Source of the DNA: Maniola hyperantus
Taxonomy: Eukaryota > Arthropoda > Insecta > Lepidoptera > Nymphalidae
Direction of reading: 5' to 3'
Assembly: GCF_902806685.2 (NCBI RefSeq)
Contig: NC_048543.1
Span: 9,892,106-9,956,105, forward strand
DNA: 64,000 bases
Numbering within the stretch: position 1 is the stretch's first letter; each line of letters opens with the position of its first letter. Below are positions 1-12,500 of the stretch, piece by piece. A program made the translations under genes and the position numbers. The notes under the pieces are model-generated. The model was not told the DNA's origin, did no database searches, and saw nothing but the letters and a program-made list of their open reading frames with translations.

Positions 1-11
1 TATGACAAATG

Positions 12-263
12 TCAGGATCTGTTTATCACTGAAGCAGGCCGCGGAGCGGGAACGAGAGCTGGACGCTCCGTAGAAGACAGAGGAGAAGAAGGAGACATTA
101 TGCTCACCTTCTCTCGCCTTAGGTATTCGGGGTAAACCTGTGCCGGTTCAGCGTCGGGACGTCTCAGTCGCATCCGATATCCGGGATCCTGAGACGTCTT
201 ATACTTGACGCGGACGGTAACGCTGGATTTTTTTGTGGATATGCTGTAGTGTGCCAGTGAATC
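12..263 (-). other. Unassigned 83-codon open frame
   Basis: A minus-strand frame is open from a TGA at 264-266 to a TGA at 12-14 and includes TSQDPGYRMRLRRPDAEPA and VYPEYLRREK. The only internal Met codons are late. The composition is richer in GC than the flanks. It is not the next ABCG exon: it has no membrane helix and does not fit the family sequence. It could be a fragment of a retroelement protein or an exon of a neighbouring gene; no domain is recognised. Confidence 0.3.
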
Positions 264-425
264 TCAGTGCCAATGAGTCCCACATACCCGCTTTTGTGCG
301 GGATGCATAATTGCATATTTACCAGCGGAAAGAAAAAGATCTGTTCAGCGGTTTGGTCGTGACAAGGTAACAGTTAGATAGACTTACTTTCGGTAATATA
401 TTGTATGGTTTCGGGCATAGTTTAC
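264..425. other. Intronic sequence after ABCG exon 10
   Basis: It follows the donor at 425-424 on the minus strand. No further ABCG exon or other feature is seen in it. Confidence 0.4.
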
Positions 426-581
426 CTTAGTAGGCGTGTTAGACCCGATGAAGTAACCCCAAGCTTGCGCGCAGAGAGAAGTGGCGACAACAGTGGCAAG
501 GAATAAAGTGGCTCGCGTCGGCTCCAGAGGATTATCGGTCAGCCAGTAAGACAATACCACGTAGGATACGCATGATATCAT
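426..581 (-). CDS. ABCG exon 10 (membrane helices 3 and 4), last exon in window
   Basis: Reads MISCVSYVVLSYWLTDNPLE, then PTRATLFLATVVATSLCAQA and WGYFIGSNTPTK in 52 codons. It matches the YYMTxQP...AQSxGxxIG segment of the family. The acceptor is TTATTACAG and the donor CTAAG|GTAAAC. The downstream exons with the extracellular loop and last helices are not found in bases 1-425. Confidence 0.9.
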
Positions 582-3500
582 CTGTAATAACAATTAATAT
601 TATTTAATTCTTGTTTTTATCGACCTTATTAAATAGATCCAAAGATCAGATCAAGATATAGATACGCAACCCGACTGGAACCTAATAATATAAGACATGT
701 TGGTCGGAATCGTGCTAAACTAGCTGGTATATAGCACTTTGTTAGGCGGCAGACATATTACTGTGTTATGTTTTGTGGCTGAGCACGATTTGGAAGAGAC
801 TTGATCAATCGCGCCTCGAACGCCTGCAAGGCCGGCACGGCAACGCATCGGCAGTTCCTCTGGTGCCGCAAATGTTCATGGGTGGCAATAATCACTTAAT
901 ATCAGGTGACCCATCAGCACGTTTGCTCGCTATCGCTATAGAAGTATAAATAATTCTAAGAATTACTTAGTACTTAAAATTTCTTTGATAAAAAGTAAAA
1001 CTATTATCTATCGTCGCGTCTCGACCCAGCACAACACAGTAATGGTTTGCACCTTTACGTGTCCAATCACTCTACTCCACATTTGATACCCTTGAATGAG
1101 CTTCAGTTTCTTAACACCCTGCTATACCCTATCCGCGTAATGAAGTTATAATATAGCGCTCTCTCTACCTAATCCCATACAAAACAGAGAAAGCGCTATA
1201 CAAACTTCATTTCGCGGATAAGTTAGTATAGCGCTCTCTCTGTTACGTACCCATACAAAATGATAGAGCCAAACAGGGAGTGCGCTATATTAAATTTATT
1301 CCGCGGATAGGGTAAAGTAGAATGATTCAACTCATTCATGGTCTCTTCTGAAAAACTCTACGTAATTTGAGATTCAAGTCATATTGGTACAGAGTGTAAG
1401 CGACGCGACCTGTCTTTTCTAAAAATTTATAAAGTATACCTACTGAACATTTTGATTTCTAATTTGTGTGGGAATGCGTGCAATATCGCCTTAATAGATG
1501 AAAAGATGCCTTGGATCGTTGATTCAACTCTGCGCTAATATGCCTTGAAGATAAATATTAAACATACCTGAAAGGGTAATTCCACTGCTAAGATTGAAAA
1601 TATGTACGGGCCCAAAGAATACCATCGATTGAAGTATTCGCCTTTCAATATGTCCATCTCCAATGGAACTGAGAAATAAATAAAAATACTTATTAATAGT
1701 TATCATAAAATATGATGAGTTGTTCATAATGATGATGATAAAGAAGTAGTACTCACAGGATAACGTGACAGACATTTTGCCGGTGTATACGACGAGGAGC
1801 ATAGAGCCGTACAAATACACATAGTTTCCGAGCACACTGCTCGCTTCGCTCCCGACGCCGAGGTAGAGGTAGCCGAAGATGAGAGCGATCACCACGTGGG
1901 CCGCTACCCGGTACATAAACAGTGACTGTTGAAGAAAAAAAATTAAAATGAGCTTTTGTTTCTTGATCAACAGCTTTTCGTTCTTTCGCTAGGTAGGCCA
2001 GTCAATAGAGCTAGCTACTACCTCGCATTAAATTTCCGATCCAATTTTAATTTTATTTTAAATAACAGACTGACTGACTGACTGATCTATCAACGCACAG
2101 CTCAAACTACTGGACGGATCGGGCTGAAATTTGAAATTATTGAAAATTTAACCCCTAAGGGGGTGAAATAGAGGTTTAGGGATACGCCCATTTGTCAAAG
2201 GGTTTTTGGCCACAGTAAATCCATCAATGAAATTAATTAAAGGATCTAGGACTGAGCTCACAGATCAAGAAACAAGCACTATTTTGGACATATAACTCGG
2301 AGGAACTTTTGTAAACCTTTTTGTGTTGTGTTTTCTCAGTAAGAATTATTGCAATATCTACATTGACAAGATTGTCATTACGAGCGCAATTAGTTGATGA
2401 GTGTCTTTTAATTACGCCGGAGTGTTACGCACAAACCGTTAGGAGCAATATTTCAGTCATTAAATAAGTTTTTTTTAGTATTCATAACATCAATGGATAA
2501 ATTTTGGTCAAGAATGGGCGTTTCCCTTTGTATAGTCTCCGCGAACAAAGTCGCGAGCATAAGCTAGTTAAGTATAAAAATAAAAATGGATGTGCAGAAA
2601 GACATATAGAAGAAAAAGCAAAAACTATCTTATCACTGTATAGCGACAGGAAGTGGTCCCTAAGTTTCTTTTTAAGGAAGACTATCATCTATAATGTCAA
2701 TGTCTGGAACTTTATTGATACTGTTAACAGATGCTGAGGCCCCTAGATTTGTTTTTGAAACATCAGCTTTAAAAGACAATTTTTTACACGGCTATATGGC
2801 CTAGGTATAACTAATCTTAAAATACACAGAAAAACTTTTGACAGCTCTATAAGAAAATTGAAGTTAGTTTTAAAATTACTCACTTAAACTACGTACCTAT
2901 ACTTATCCAATTGCGACATTGGAATATGCGTCATAATGATAGCAAAAACCATACCTATTATTATAATATTTTGTGTAAGTAAATATTTTTTGTGGAGTTT
3001 GAACTATCATTTAGTGAATAATAACAATTTAATTTAATACCATAATTAAGTAGGAAGTTTATCAACATTACGTTATTATTATTATAATAATAATTCAATG
3101 CTTATAAACCGAAACGTGAAATATATAGAAGATTAATATCATGAATTAAGAGTCCGTGAGGCCAGACCTTCGTTATTTTTCGTTACTCACATAATTTCTT
3201 GTTGTCATCAAATAATTCCTGTATAATAGTATCCAAGTCTGTAGCAAGTAGCCGGATGGCCTGTAGATGTTCTTTGAGAATTTCTTCTGATATTTTACAT
3301 TACTTCTAAGTTCTTTGTCCTTCAATTCCGTATCAATACCTTGAAAAATAGAAAATAAAACATACTTTTAACATTCTACTTATTAAACTTTTAATTTTTT
3401 TCGTACCAAAAAAAGTAACAATGTGAAAAAATAATAATTTTTAATTATAGGCTTACACTTATTGACTACAATCTCTCCAAAGTCCAAATACTTAGTAGGT

Positions 3501-6500
3501 TCCTGGCCTGCCTAGCTAGTGCTTATATTTTAAATGAACAGAGATTCGCAGAGACAATTTTTCCCAACAATCTTACTAGGACATAACATAATATAGATCA
3601 ACTTACTTAGAGATCTAGAAAAAGATGGTATAACGGGCACGCTGTCTTCCCAATTCCTGGAGGTAGATTCAGGGTTGTACTGCTGTATGGTGTTAGCAAT
3701 GCTGTCTATAGATGTACCATATTCACCTGATGCCACTTCCATTACTGAAAATGAGAGAATAAGTATTATAATTACAAAAATTTTTGGAGACCATCTGTAT
3801 AGAGTTAACAAAATTCACACAAAGTCCAGAAATCGTTATAAGTAAGTATATAAACAGAACAAAATATACGCATCGGTTAAAGAACCTCGTCCTTTTTGGG
3901 AGTTAATTCTAACTGTAATGTGTCGAGGTTTGAAGTGCCATTATTAACGAAGGCTGTTGTTTTACGTCGGAGCAACACCATGCGACAATGCGGAATGCTA
4001 GAAATGGAAACATTAATTTGCAGTATCCACTAGTGTGTATATTTTATATCGAAACATCGTGTATTGGATTAATACGATACGACAGTTTGTTGACGATTCT
4101 TGCTACATTTAATGATTTTAAATTTTATTGTTCCATGCGGCGATCTCGCATGCTGCAATGTCTCAGTGTGTTGCTTTGGTGTAAATGTAGCTTTACTTTT
4201 GGTTGAATTACTAGCATCACAATTTATAAGTTCCGCAAATTGCTAATGCCCGTGGCCGCCATTTTAGTGACGTCAGCGCTAGACTTAAGTTTCGAGCTGA
4301 TGGTATATTTTTACTTATATATACGTCAAATGACGTCAAAATAACGTCATTTCGATGTTAATGAGACAAAGTTCCAGCGCAACAGCAATTTGCGGGACTT
4401 ATACCTACAAGAAAATAGCTTTAGAGTGCAAAAATATCTTAGCTAACTAGGTTGCGTACGTAAACACTAGTGACTAGAGTCATCAGTTGATTTAGTTACT
4501 GTACACTTTTATTAAGGCCACACATGGAGTAGGTATCTGTGTCATATTTATTTTGTGAACAATACATTCAAGTGCACTCGGCTCGATTCCAATGCCAAAG
4601 AAGCATTATTGACTTACAGACAGAGTCGGTTAAAAATAGAAAATTAACTTATTAATCCAACATTTCAAAATATTTAAACATGAATCCCTAGGTACCTATC
4701 TAATCAATACTTCCATACTTTATATTATTAGGGTTCCGTACCTCAAAAGTAAAAAAGGAACCTGTCGTGTCTGTCAAGAAAACCTATAGGGTACTTCCCG
4801 TTGACCTAGAAACATGAAATTTGGCAGATAGGTAGGTGTTATAGCACAAATAAAGGCAAAAAATCCGAAAACCGTGAATTTGTGGTTACATCACTAGAAA
4901 AAATTAAAATGTGTTCATGAACAAAGAATTAGCACAGTTTTTTAGAATTTTCCATTTTCAAGGTAAGATAAGTATATACCGAGTGGGGTATTATACTTAA
5001 TACCTCACCTCCCTCCCTTTGACGACCTCCCTGGCGCAGTGGTGAGCGCTGTGGTCTTAATAGTGGGAGGTCCCGGGTTCGATTCCTGGCAGGGGTTTGG
5101 ATTTTTATAATTTCTAAATTTCTGGTCTGGTCTGGTGGGAGGCTTCGGCCGTGACTAGTTACCACCCTACCGGCAAAGCCGTGCCGCCAAGCGATTTAGT
5201 GTTCCGGTACGATGCCGTGTAGAAACCAAAGGGGTATGGGTTTAATAAAAACTGCCATACCCCTTCCAGGTTAGCCCGCTATCATCTTAGACTGCATCAT
5301 CACTTACCACCAGATGAGATTGCAGTCAAGGGCTAACTTGTATTTGAATAAAAAAAAAATATGAAAGAGCTTTACTTGTACAATCTAAAAAAGATTTTTA
5401 TTGATTTTTAAGCATGGGTACTTAATAGTTTTTGATTTATTGTCTGTCTTGTAGCATTTCACAGACCATCCGCTTTAACGGTTTTGACGTTTGGTACAGA
5501 GATTAGGGTTATTTTGAGGAATTTGTCCGTAACATAAATACATAGGTACGTATATGAATTATTGATAAACCGGTAAAGAAACATGGATTAGTCTCACGTT
5601 TCTAAAGGGAAGTTAGAGGAGGAAATATGTGTGAACAAATCACATTAAGAGATCTATCTACAATGCCTACTTATTTACATTGAAATTATTTTGCTTTACA
5701 TCTATCTGTCCTCGTCACTTTGTAATGAACATTGAATATTAATAAGTATATAAGCTATACATAAAACTTGTTGCAAACTACTGCATGTTTGTTAAGAAGA
5801 TAAAAAAGATTATTATTATACTCTCATTTATTTATTCTTCTCATTTTTATCATATTTTAAAAAAAAACAACAAACAATAAAATAACAGGAACAACAAAAA
5901 ATAAAATAAAATAAAATAAACAACAGAATATAAAGTAACAGAAACAACAAACGATAGAATAACAGAAACAACAGAAATTAAAATAACAAGAACAATAAAA
6001 ATTAAAGTAACAAGAAAAAAAGAAAAAAAAATTTATTAAAAATATGATAAAATGGATCCCACTAGCAGCGGGCTAGGATCCAAGCTGAAAATGGTCAGGG
6101 CCCCAGAGTGAGGAACCTCCTCACAATGCGTGCCGTCTCAAGAACCACTGCCATCTGTATCTTACCCTTGATCCAACAATTAAGCGATAGTTTCTTAAGA
6201 TGTTGGTCGAAACTATTCGCAATAAGACCATGGACTGATACAACTATCGGTACAATAACCGTTGAGTCAACACTCCACATGGCGGTAATCTCGTGAGCCA
6301 GGTCCAAGTATTTTGATACTTTTTCCTTTTCTGCTTTCACTAGGTTTTTTTATTTTATTATTATTTTTTGACTCTCATTTATTTATTTTTCTCATTTTTA
6401 TCATATTTTTAAAAAAACAACAAACAATAAAATAACAGAAGCAACAAAAAAATAAAAATAAAATAAAATAAACAACAGAATATAAAGTAACAGAAACAAC

Positions 6501-9500
6501 AAACGATAGAATAACAGAAACAACAGAAATTAAAATAACAAGAACAACAAAAATTAAAGTAACTGGAACAACAAAAAAAAACAATTATTAAAAATATGAT
6601 AAAATGGATCCCACTAGCAGCGGGCTAGGATCCAAGCTGCCAATGGTCAGGGCTCCAGAGTGAGGAACCTCCTCACAATTATTATTATTAGTAAGTATTA
6701 TATAAATTGTGTTTATTTCTATTGAAAAAGAAAAGTAGGTAGGTAATATGTAATTTGCATAAGCTTGTGGAACATTGTAACAGCAATTTGTATAATCTTA
6801 CTAATAAAATTAGTAATTAGTACAATGTAGCATGTAAAGAAAATATGAGAACATGACATGTATGTACATTGTACATATTATGTACATATATTTTCTCGTG
6901 GTAGTTGGAGTTTTGTTTTGAACATAAAACAAACCCTATTTGATAAATAATTAATCAGGAAAATTCATTGCGTAGTACCTAGTAGGACGTAAGTACTGTA
7001 GGTAGCTGGTATAGTGTAATCAGGTCATCAGACTTAGAAACAATACAAAATTATAAATAATTCCAATGCCACATTGCCGTAACGATAAGTAATCAAAGGT
7101 TAGGTATTGGAAGCCTACACCTACTGTGTATATAGCCTTATTAGAAAACGTTTATGGCCGATAAATATTTTATGGGCTTTTCATTAAAATGCTTCATCAT
7201 GTTTTGTACAGAAATCGATTGAATAATATAATATGACTAAGTAATATCTATATTTCTATACTAATATTATAAACAGGTAATGCCGTTAAGTTTGTTTGTA
7301 GGGGGTAATCTCTGGAACTACTGAACCGATTTTGAAAATTCTTTCACTAATAGAAAGCTACATTATTCCTGAGTAAAATAGGCTCTATTATATACATGAG
7401 GGCGAAGCCGCGGGGATGAGCTAGTTATTAATATGACAGTTCGCCTGTTTGCTACTCCCAATGACTCAACCGATTTGGCAGTGGAATGGAGGTCGGAAAA
7501 GAAATAAAAATACAAAAGTTCCCCTATAGCGGATAGCTATAAGTAGTAGCCGGTAAGAAATATTGTACATCGACCTTTAGAATGAGATTTCAGTTTTGTA
7601 TTGACAAATACTTTAATGTACAAAATTTTGTCTCAATCGGTTAAATGGATTGGCCGTATAAAGGTAGCAAATATACAGACACCCTTTCGCACTTTTGTAT
7701 TGATGATGAGTAGGTACTTACAGAAATCGGCTGGGTTATGATAGGGCGGGCATCGCAGTCCTGCACTATTCAGCGCCGGCAAGAGCTGTTCCCTCGGTCC
7801 TGAGTATAAAGTGTTCCCGGCTGCTAGACAGTAGATTGAGTCTATTTTCTCGAACATTAAGGCTGAAGGTTGATGGATCGTTGCCACAAGCGTTCGCCCG
7901 CCTCGAGCTAAGCCGCTGAGAAGAGCGATGAGAGAAGTTGACGATGAGGAGTCTAGGCCGCTGCAATTAAATCAATTAAACAAATTCAAACTCAAATTAT
8001 TTATTCAAAATAGGTAAAATTTTACGCTTACTGATGGTCAAAATTGTTAATTTGTAAGATGATAATATTAAAGTGGTGATAGTAATTAATACGTACTTAA
8101 AACTAAAGCGACGAGGGTTGCAAACGCACCCAGGTCTGAGAAGAACCCACATAACAAGCTCAGCCGGGTATTTTTTTTATGATCACCACTTTACAAAATC
8201 ACTTAAAATTATTAGAATTAATAAATAACAAAGCTGTTAAGCAACTCATTCTCAAGCTTTCTTATCATTCAAATCAACTTTAAAAAAATCTGTAGACAAG
8301 GAACGAAAAGCTTAATCTACAATAATCCGCTGAACCAGACAAATCTGTATAGTGCATAGGTACCTAGATTTGACTCGATATGCGTCGAGTGTGTTTTAAC
8401 CTTTTGGGGGATTTGTGTGGCGCTGCGTATTGCTTGCTTGGTGGCTGGCTGTTCCTGCGTGTTTAGCAGTGGGAGGACGGGAGGTGCATATCGCTTGCTG
8501 CATATTGCACCATACAGAATAGTCAGTTTCAGCGGATTATAGCATAGGTATTAATTAAGCTTTTGGCCCCTTGTATATCATGGACTGCCGCGTAGTAATT
8601 CTAGTAAAGCCTGCTTCTCACAAAATTTATAAAATCTGAAGCGTGATTATTATATTTATGTTACATGTTTGTTATTTCTTTTACACATGAAACGTTGTAC
8701 ATTGTATGTGAAAGGCGATGATCGTTGCAAACCCGTTCATACTTCTGTAGGATCGTCGTTCTCATTCGTTGCTGTGTAGGTAAATAATTTTTGTTTCCTG
8801 AATAAAAAGTTGCAACTCAGTCCACGCTGATTTAAATTTTCAAAAAATTCCGTAGGAACTCTTTGATTTGGAACAAGATGCGTGGTTATTTAGTGTGGGT
8901 CGCGTTCCGATAGAGCATTTTTAAGGGATTATGAGAGTAGTTATGGACAGCGTTACGCGTCGTTGCCAAACAACGTCGCTCTTTCTTGTGTTACCTTACC
9001 AGCAGTGAGCAGCCATTAGAGCCGTTAGAGTACCGCTATCCAGATATAACGGCCAAGAATAAGTAGGAAACCAGGGCGTAAAACCTGCGTAAAGCACTTT
9101 CGAACGTCGTACTGGTAATTCTCATTATGATCCCATGAAACAATTTCACACTATAATAGCCGAAATGCAATAGAGTTGGTTAAAAGTATCATAAAGGTTT
9201 TGGCTTAACTCTAGCGCGTTCCCCAACGCTTTCCATACAAACTTCTCTGTAGAGATTTAAATAAATAAATAAAATATTTATTATTCAATTAAACTTTTAC
9301 AAGTACTTTTGAATCGTCAAATGCATCTTCTTACCACTGGTTCAATAATATGGGGTTTGGTTTTAAATATACAATAGGTACCTACCTTAATTATGTATTC
9401 TGAGACAATACTAGCCCGTGACTTCGTCCGCATAGATTTAGATTTTTAAAATCCCGTTGGAACTCTTTGATTTGAAAGTAGCCTATGTCCTTTCTCGGGA

Positions 9501-12500
9501 TGCAAGCTAACTCTGTACAAAATTTCATTGAAATCGGTTTAACGGATGGGCCGTGAAAAACTAGCAGACAGACAGACACACTTTCGCTACTACTACTAAA
9601 ATTAAGTATGGATAGACACTTACGTGGTGGGTTCATCGAGGAACAGTAATGATGGATCTGATAACAGCTCCAGAGCAACAGCGAGTCTTCTTTTCTGGCC
9701 CCCAGATAAATCTCTACACACTGTGCGTGACGTGCCACTTAGACCTAGCAGTGCGAGCATTTCGAACACCTACAAAAATATAAAAATCGGTCAAGTGCGA
9801 GTCAGACTTGCTCACGAATGGTTCCGTACCATCGTACACGAAATAACACTTTCTAATTTTTTTTATATTTTAATGTTGGCCATTTTGAAATATTTATTGT
9901 TTGTTGCGGCAATAGAAATACGAGAAATACACGTTCTATGGAAATTTCAGCTCTCTACATATTACGATTCATAAGATAGACAGACGGACGGACGGACAGT
10001 AGAGTCTAAATAATAGGGTTTCGTTGCACCCATCGGGTACGGAACCCTAAAACGTTTAATCTTAATGTCAAAAAAGAAATCGATGGACATTTTTAACGTA
10101 GCACGTCACACATAACTCAAACAGTTGGGTCTGGGCGCGGAGTTTCTCTCTAACAATAAACTCCCACCGATCATCATCATCGTCAACCCATCGACAGCCC
10201 ACTACTGAGCGCAGGTCTCCTCTCAAAATGAAAAAGATTAGACCACAATTCACACCTTTGAGAACATTTTGAAGATCTCTCTGGTATGCAGGTTTCCTCA
10301 CGATGTTTTCCTTCACCGTTAAAGCAAGTTATATTTTATTGCTTAAAACGCACGTAAATCCGAAAAGTTCCTGCCTGCGTGCCTGGGATCGAACACAGAC
10401 CTCCTTAAATAACCCCCAATATATAGATAAAAACTTAAATTTACGTAGTCGAAGTTGTGGGAAAAAGCTAGTTATTTTTTAAACCTTCTACTTTCTTCTA
10501 CCCAAGTAAAAGCAGTCCATTCTTCGACAATGACAACCTCCATCGATTATACCTATTACTAGCTTATGCTCGCGACCTCGTCCGCGTGGACTACACAAAT
10601 CCCTATTTCACCTCCTTAGGGGTTGAATTTTAAAAAATCCTTTCTTAGCGGACGCCTTCGTCATAATAGATATCAGCATACCAAATTTCAGCCCGATCCG
10701 TCCAGTAGTTTGACCAGTCAATCAATCACCTTTTCCTTTTATATATGTAGATTTAAGATTTATTACTAAGTGGAACCCGATATGTGTTATGACTTATGGT
10801 TATGATGACTTAATAGTGAACCAGATCAAATCCGGTTTTTTTTGGTCCAAAATGTTACATAAATGACGCAATCCTAATAACCGCTGGAATAAAGTAATAC
10901 CCAAACTTTCACTATAGCTAAGAATTTGTCATACTTTCTCTTTGCGTTCCTGGAAGGTGAAATCGGCCAATTTAAGAGCAGCAGCAAGAGACATCGATTC
11001 ATAGACGGTTAGGTGTACACGGAGGTCATCATTCTGGCGGATGTATCTCGCGCCGCCGCGGCCGGTCGACTGAGAGGCACATGTGCACACTCCGTTCACA
11101 GTAATCTCACCTTTTGCACCCTTGGTTCTGGTGATAAATATAATTATTGGTTAGTTACCTTCCTAAGAGGGTATCTACTCTTATTAATAACTAGCTGACC
11201 TGCCCCAGCTTCGCTCGGGTTTCTTTAGAAAATCAAGTTGGACTTCCAAAAATCCTGAAATACGTATTTCTTCATTTGCGACCAAAACCCAAAAACCAAT
11301 TTTCATGCAAATAACTTAAAAAAATGACGGACTTTCATACAAACTTCCATTCCCCATTTAGCTCACTTAAGGATGGAGTTTCGAAAAATCCTGTCTTAAT
11401 GGATACCTACTCTTTACAAAGAACACACCCTAAAAATTTAATGTCTCTAGGATCAGCGGTTTAGGCTGTGCGTTGATATGTCAGTCATGACTTTGAATTT
11501 AAATAGAAGAAGACTATCAATTAAGAGATGTAAACCTACGCGCTCCTCCAGAGCTTTTCATACAAAAGATTGTATGTGATAAATTAGATAGATAACCACA
11601 ATAATTACTTTACTTTAATTATTTAAATTCAGTAAGGGTAATAAATAGATATGTATTATAATTTATAGATATCGTATTCTAGGTAAACTAGTAAGGTAAT
11701 TGAAATAAAAATAACTTATATTTGATGCGTATGAACAATATAAACGGAAAGTTCTCTCATGCGTGCTAACAGTGGATATTATTTGAATGCAGGTATTAGG
11801 GTATATTTAGACAGGCCACATCACAAGCAAATCAACAGCGGCAAAAATTGTTAACCTGTCGCGCTGCCACGCTAACGTGTGGTTGCAGTGTAGTTGCATT
11901 TGTACAGCGACAGCATTGATTTAGTTTTACGAAAGTAAATTGTCGATATTGACAACAGCCGAGCAAATTGTCATACGTCTGAAAGGTACTACCTACTATT
12001 CTTTTTAATGCTTAGACCATTGGCAAAGAAATTTTAAATTTATTTTGAGATTTCTTTTTTGATTATTTTTTTACATAAGACTTGCATTTTAAAAAAAACT
12101 AGAAAAATACAAAAAAATTAAACTAGTAAAATACAAATGAAGCGACAAAAATTTTTACAAGTGGGAAAATTTTGATACCTACAAGAGTTACGAAATACCT
12201 TGCCAATAGTCTTGATAATATTTATACCCATTACGCACGGCCGACTAGTCGCCCGGCAACTCAGTCGACGGCGACCGTCTACTTAGCGTTCGTGCCCTCG
12301 ACATGTTTGTCGCTGTGGCATGGTATTGGCTGTGGCACGTCTAAAAGGAACGTTAGGTGTACTTACGAGTAACCGGCCAGGATGTTCAACAAAGTAGTTT
12401 TGCCGGCGCCCGACGGGCCCATGATGGCCGTCAGCTGCCCCGGTTTGAAGCATCCGTTTACGCCTTTTAATATTTTTTTCTTATCTGTAACAAAAATAAC

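Noticed and set aside
1..300. Last exon of the ABCG gene
   Set aside because: No hydrophobic helices or family motifs in any minus-strand frame; the remaining exons must lie to the left.
5021..5100. Functional tRNA gene
   Set aside because: Boxes A and B are present but the sequence continues into a SINE body and recurs twice more.
6095..6340. 81-codon frame considered as a host gene
   Set aside because: It sits at the 3' end of a repeated unit whose UTR recurs 550 bases away, and its motif is of retroelement type.
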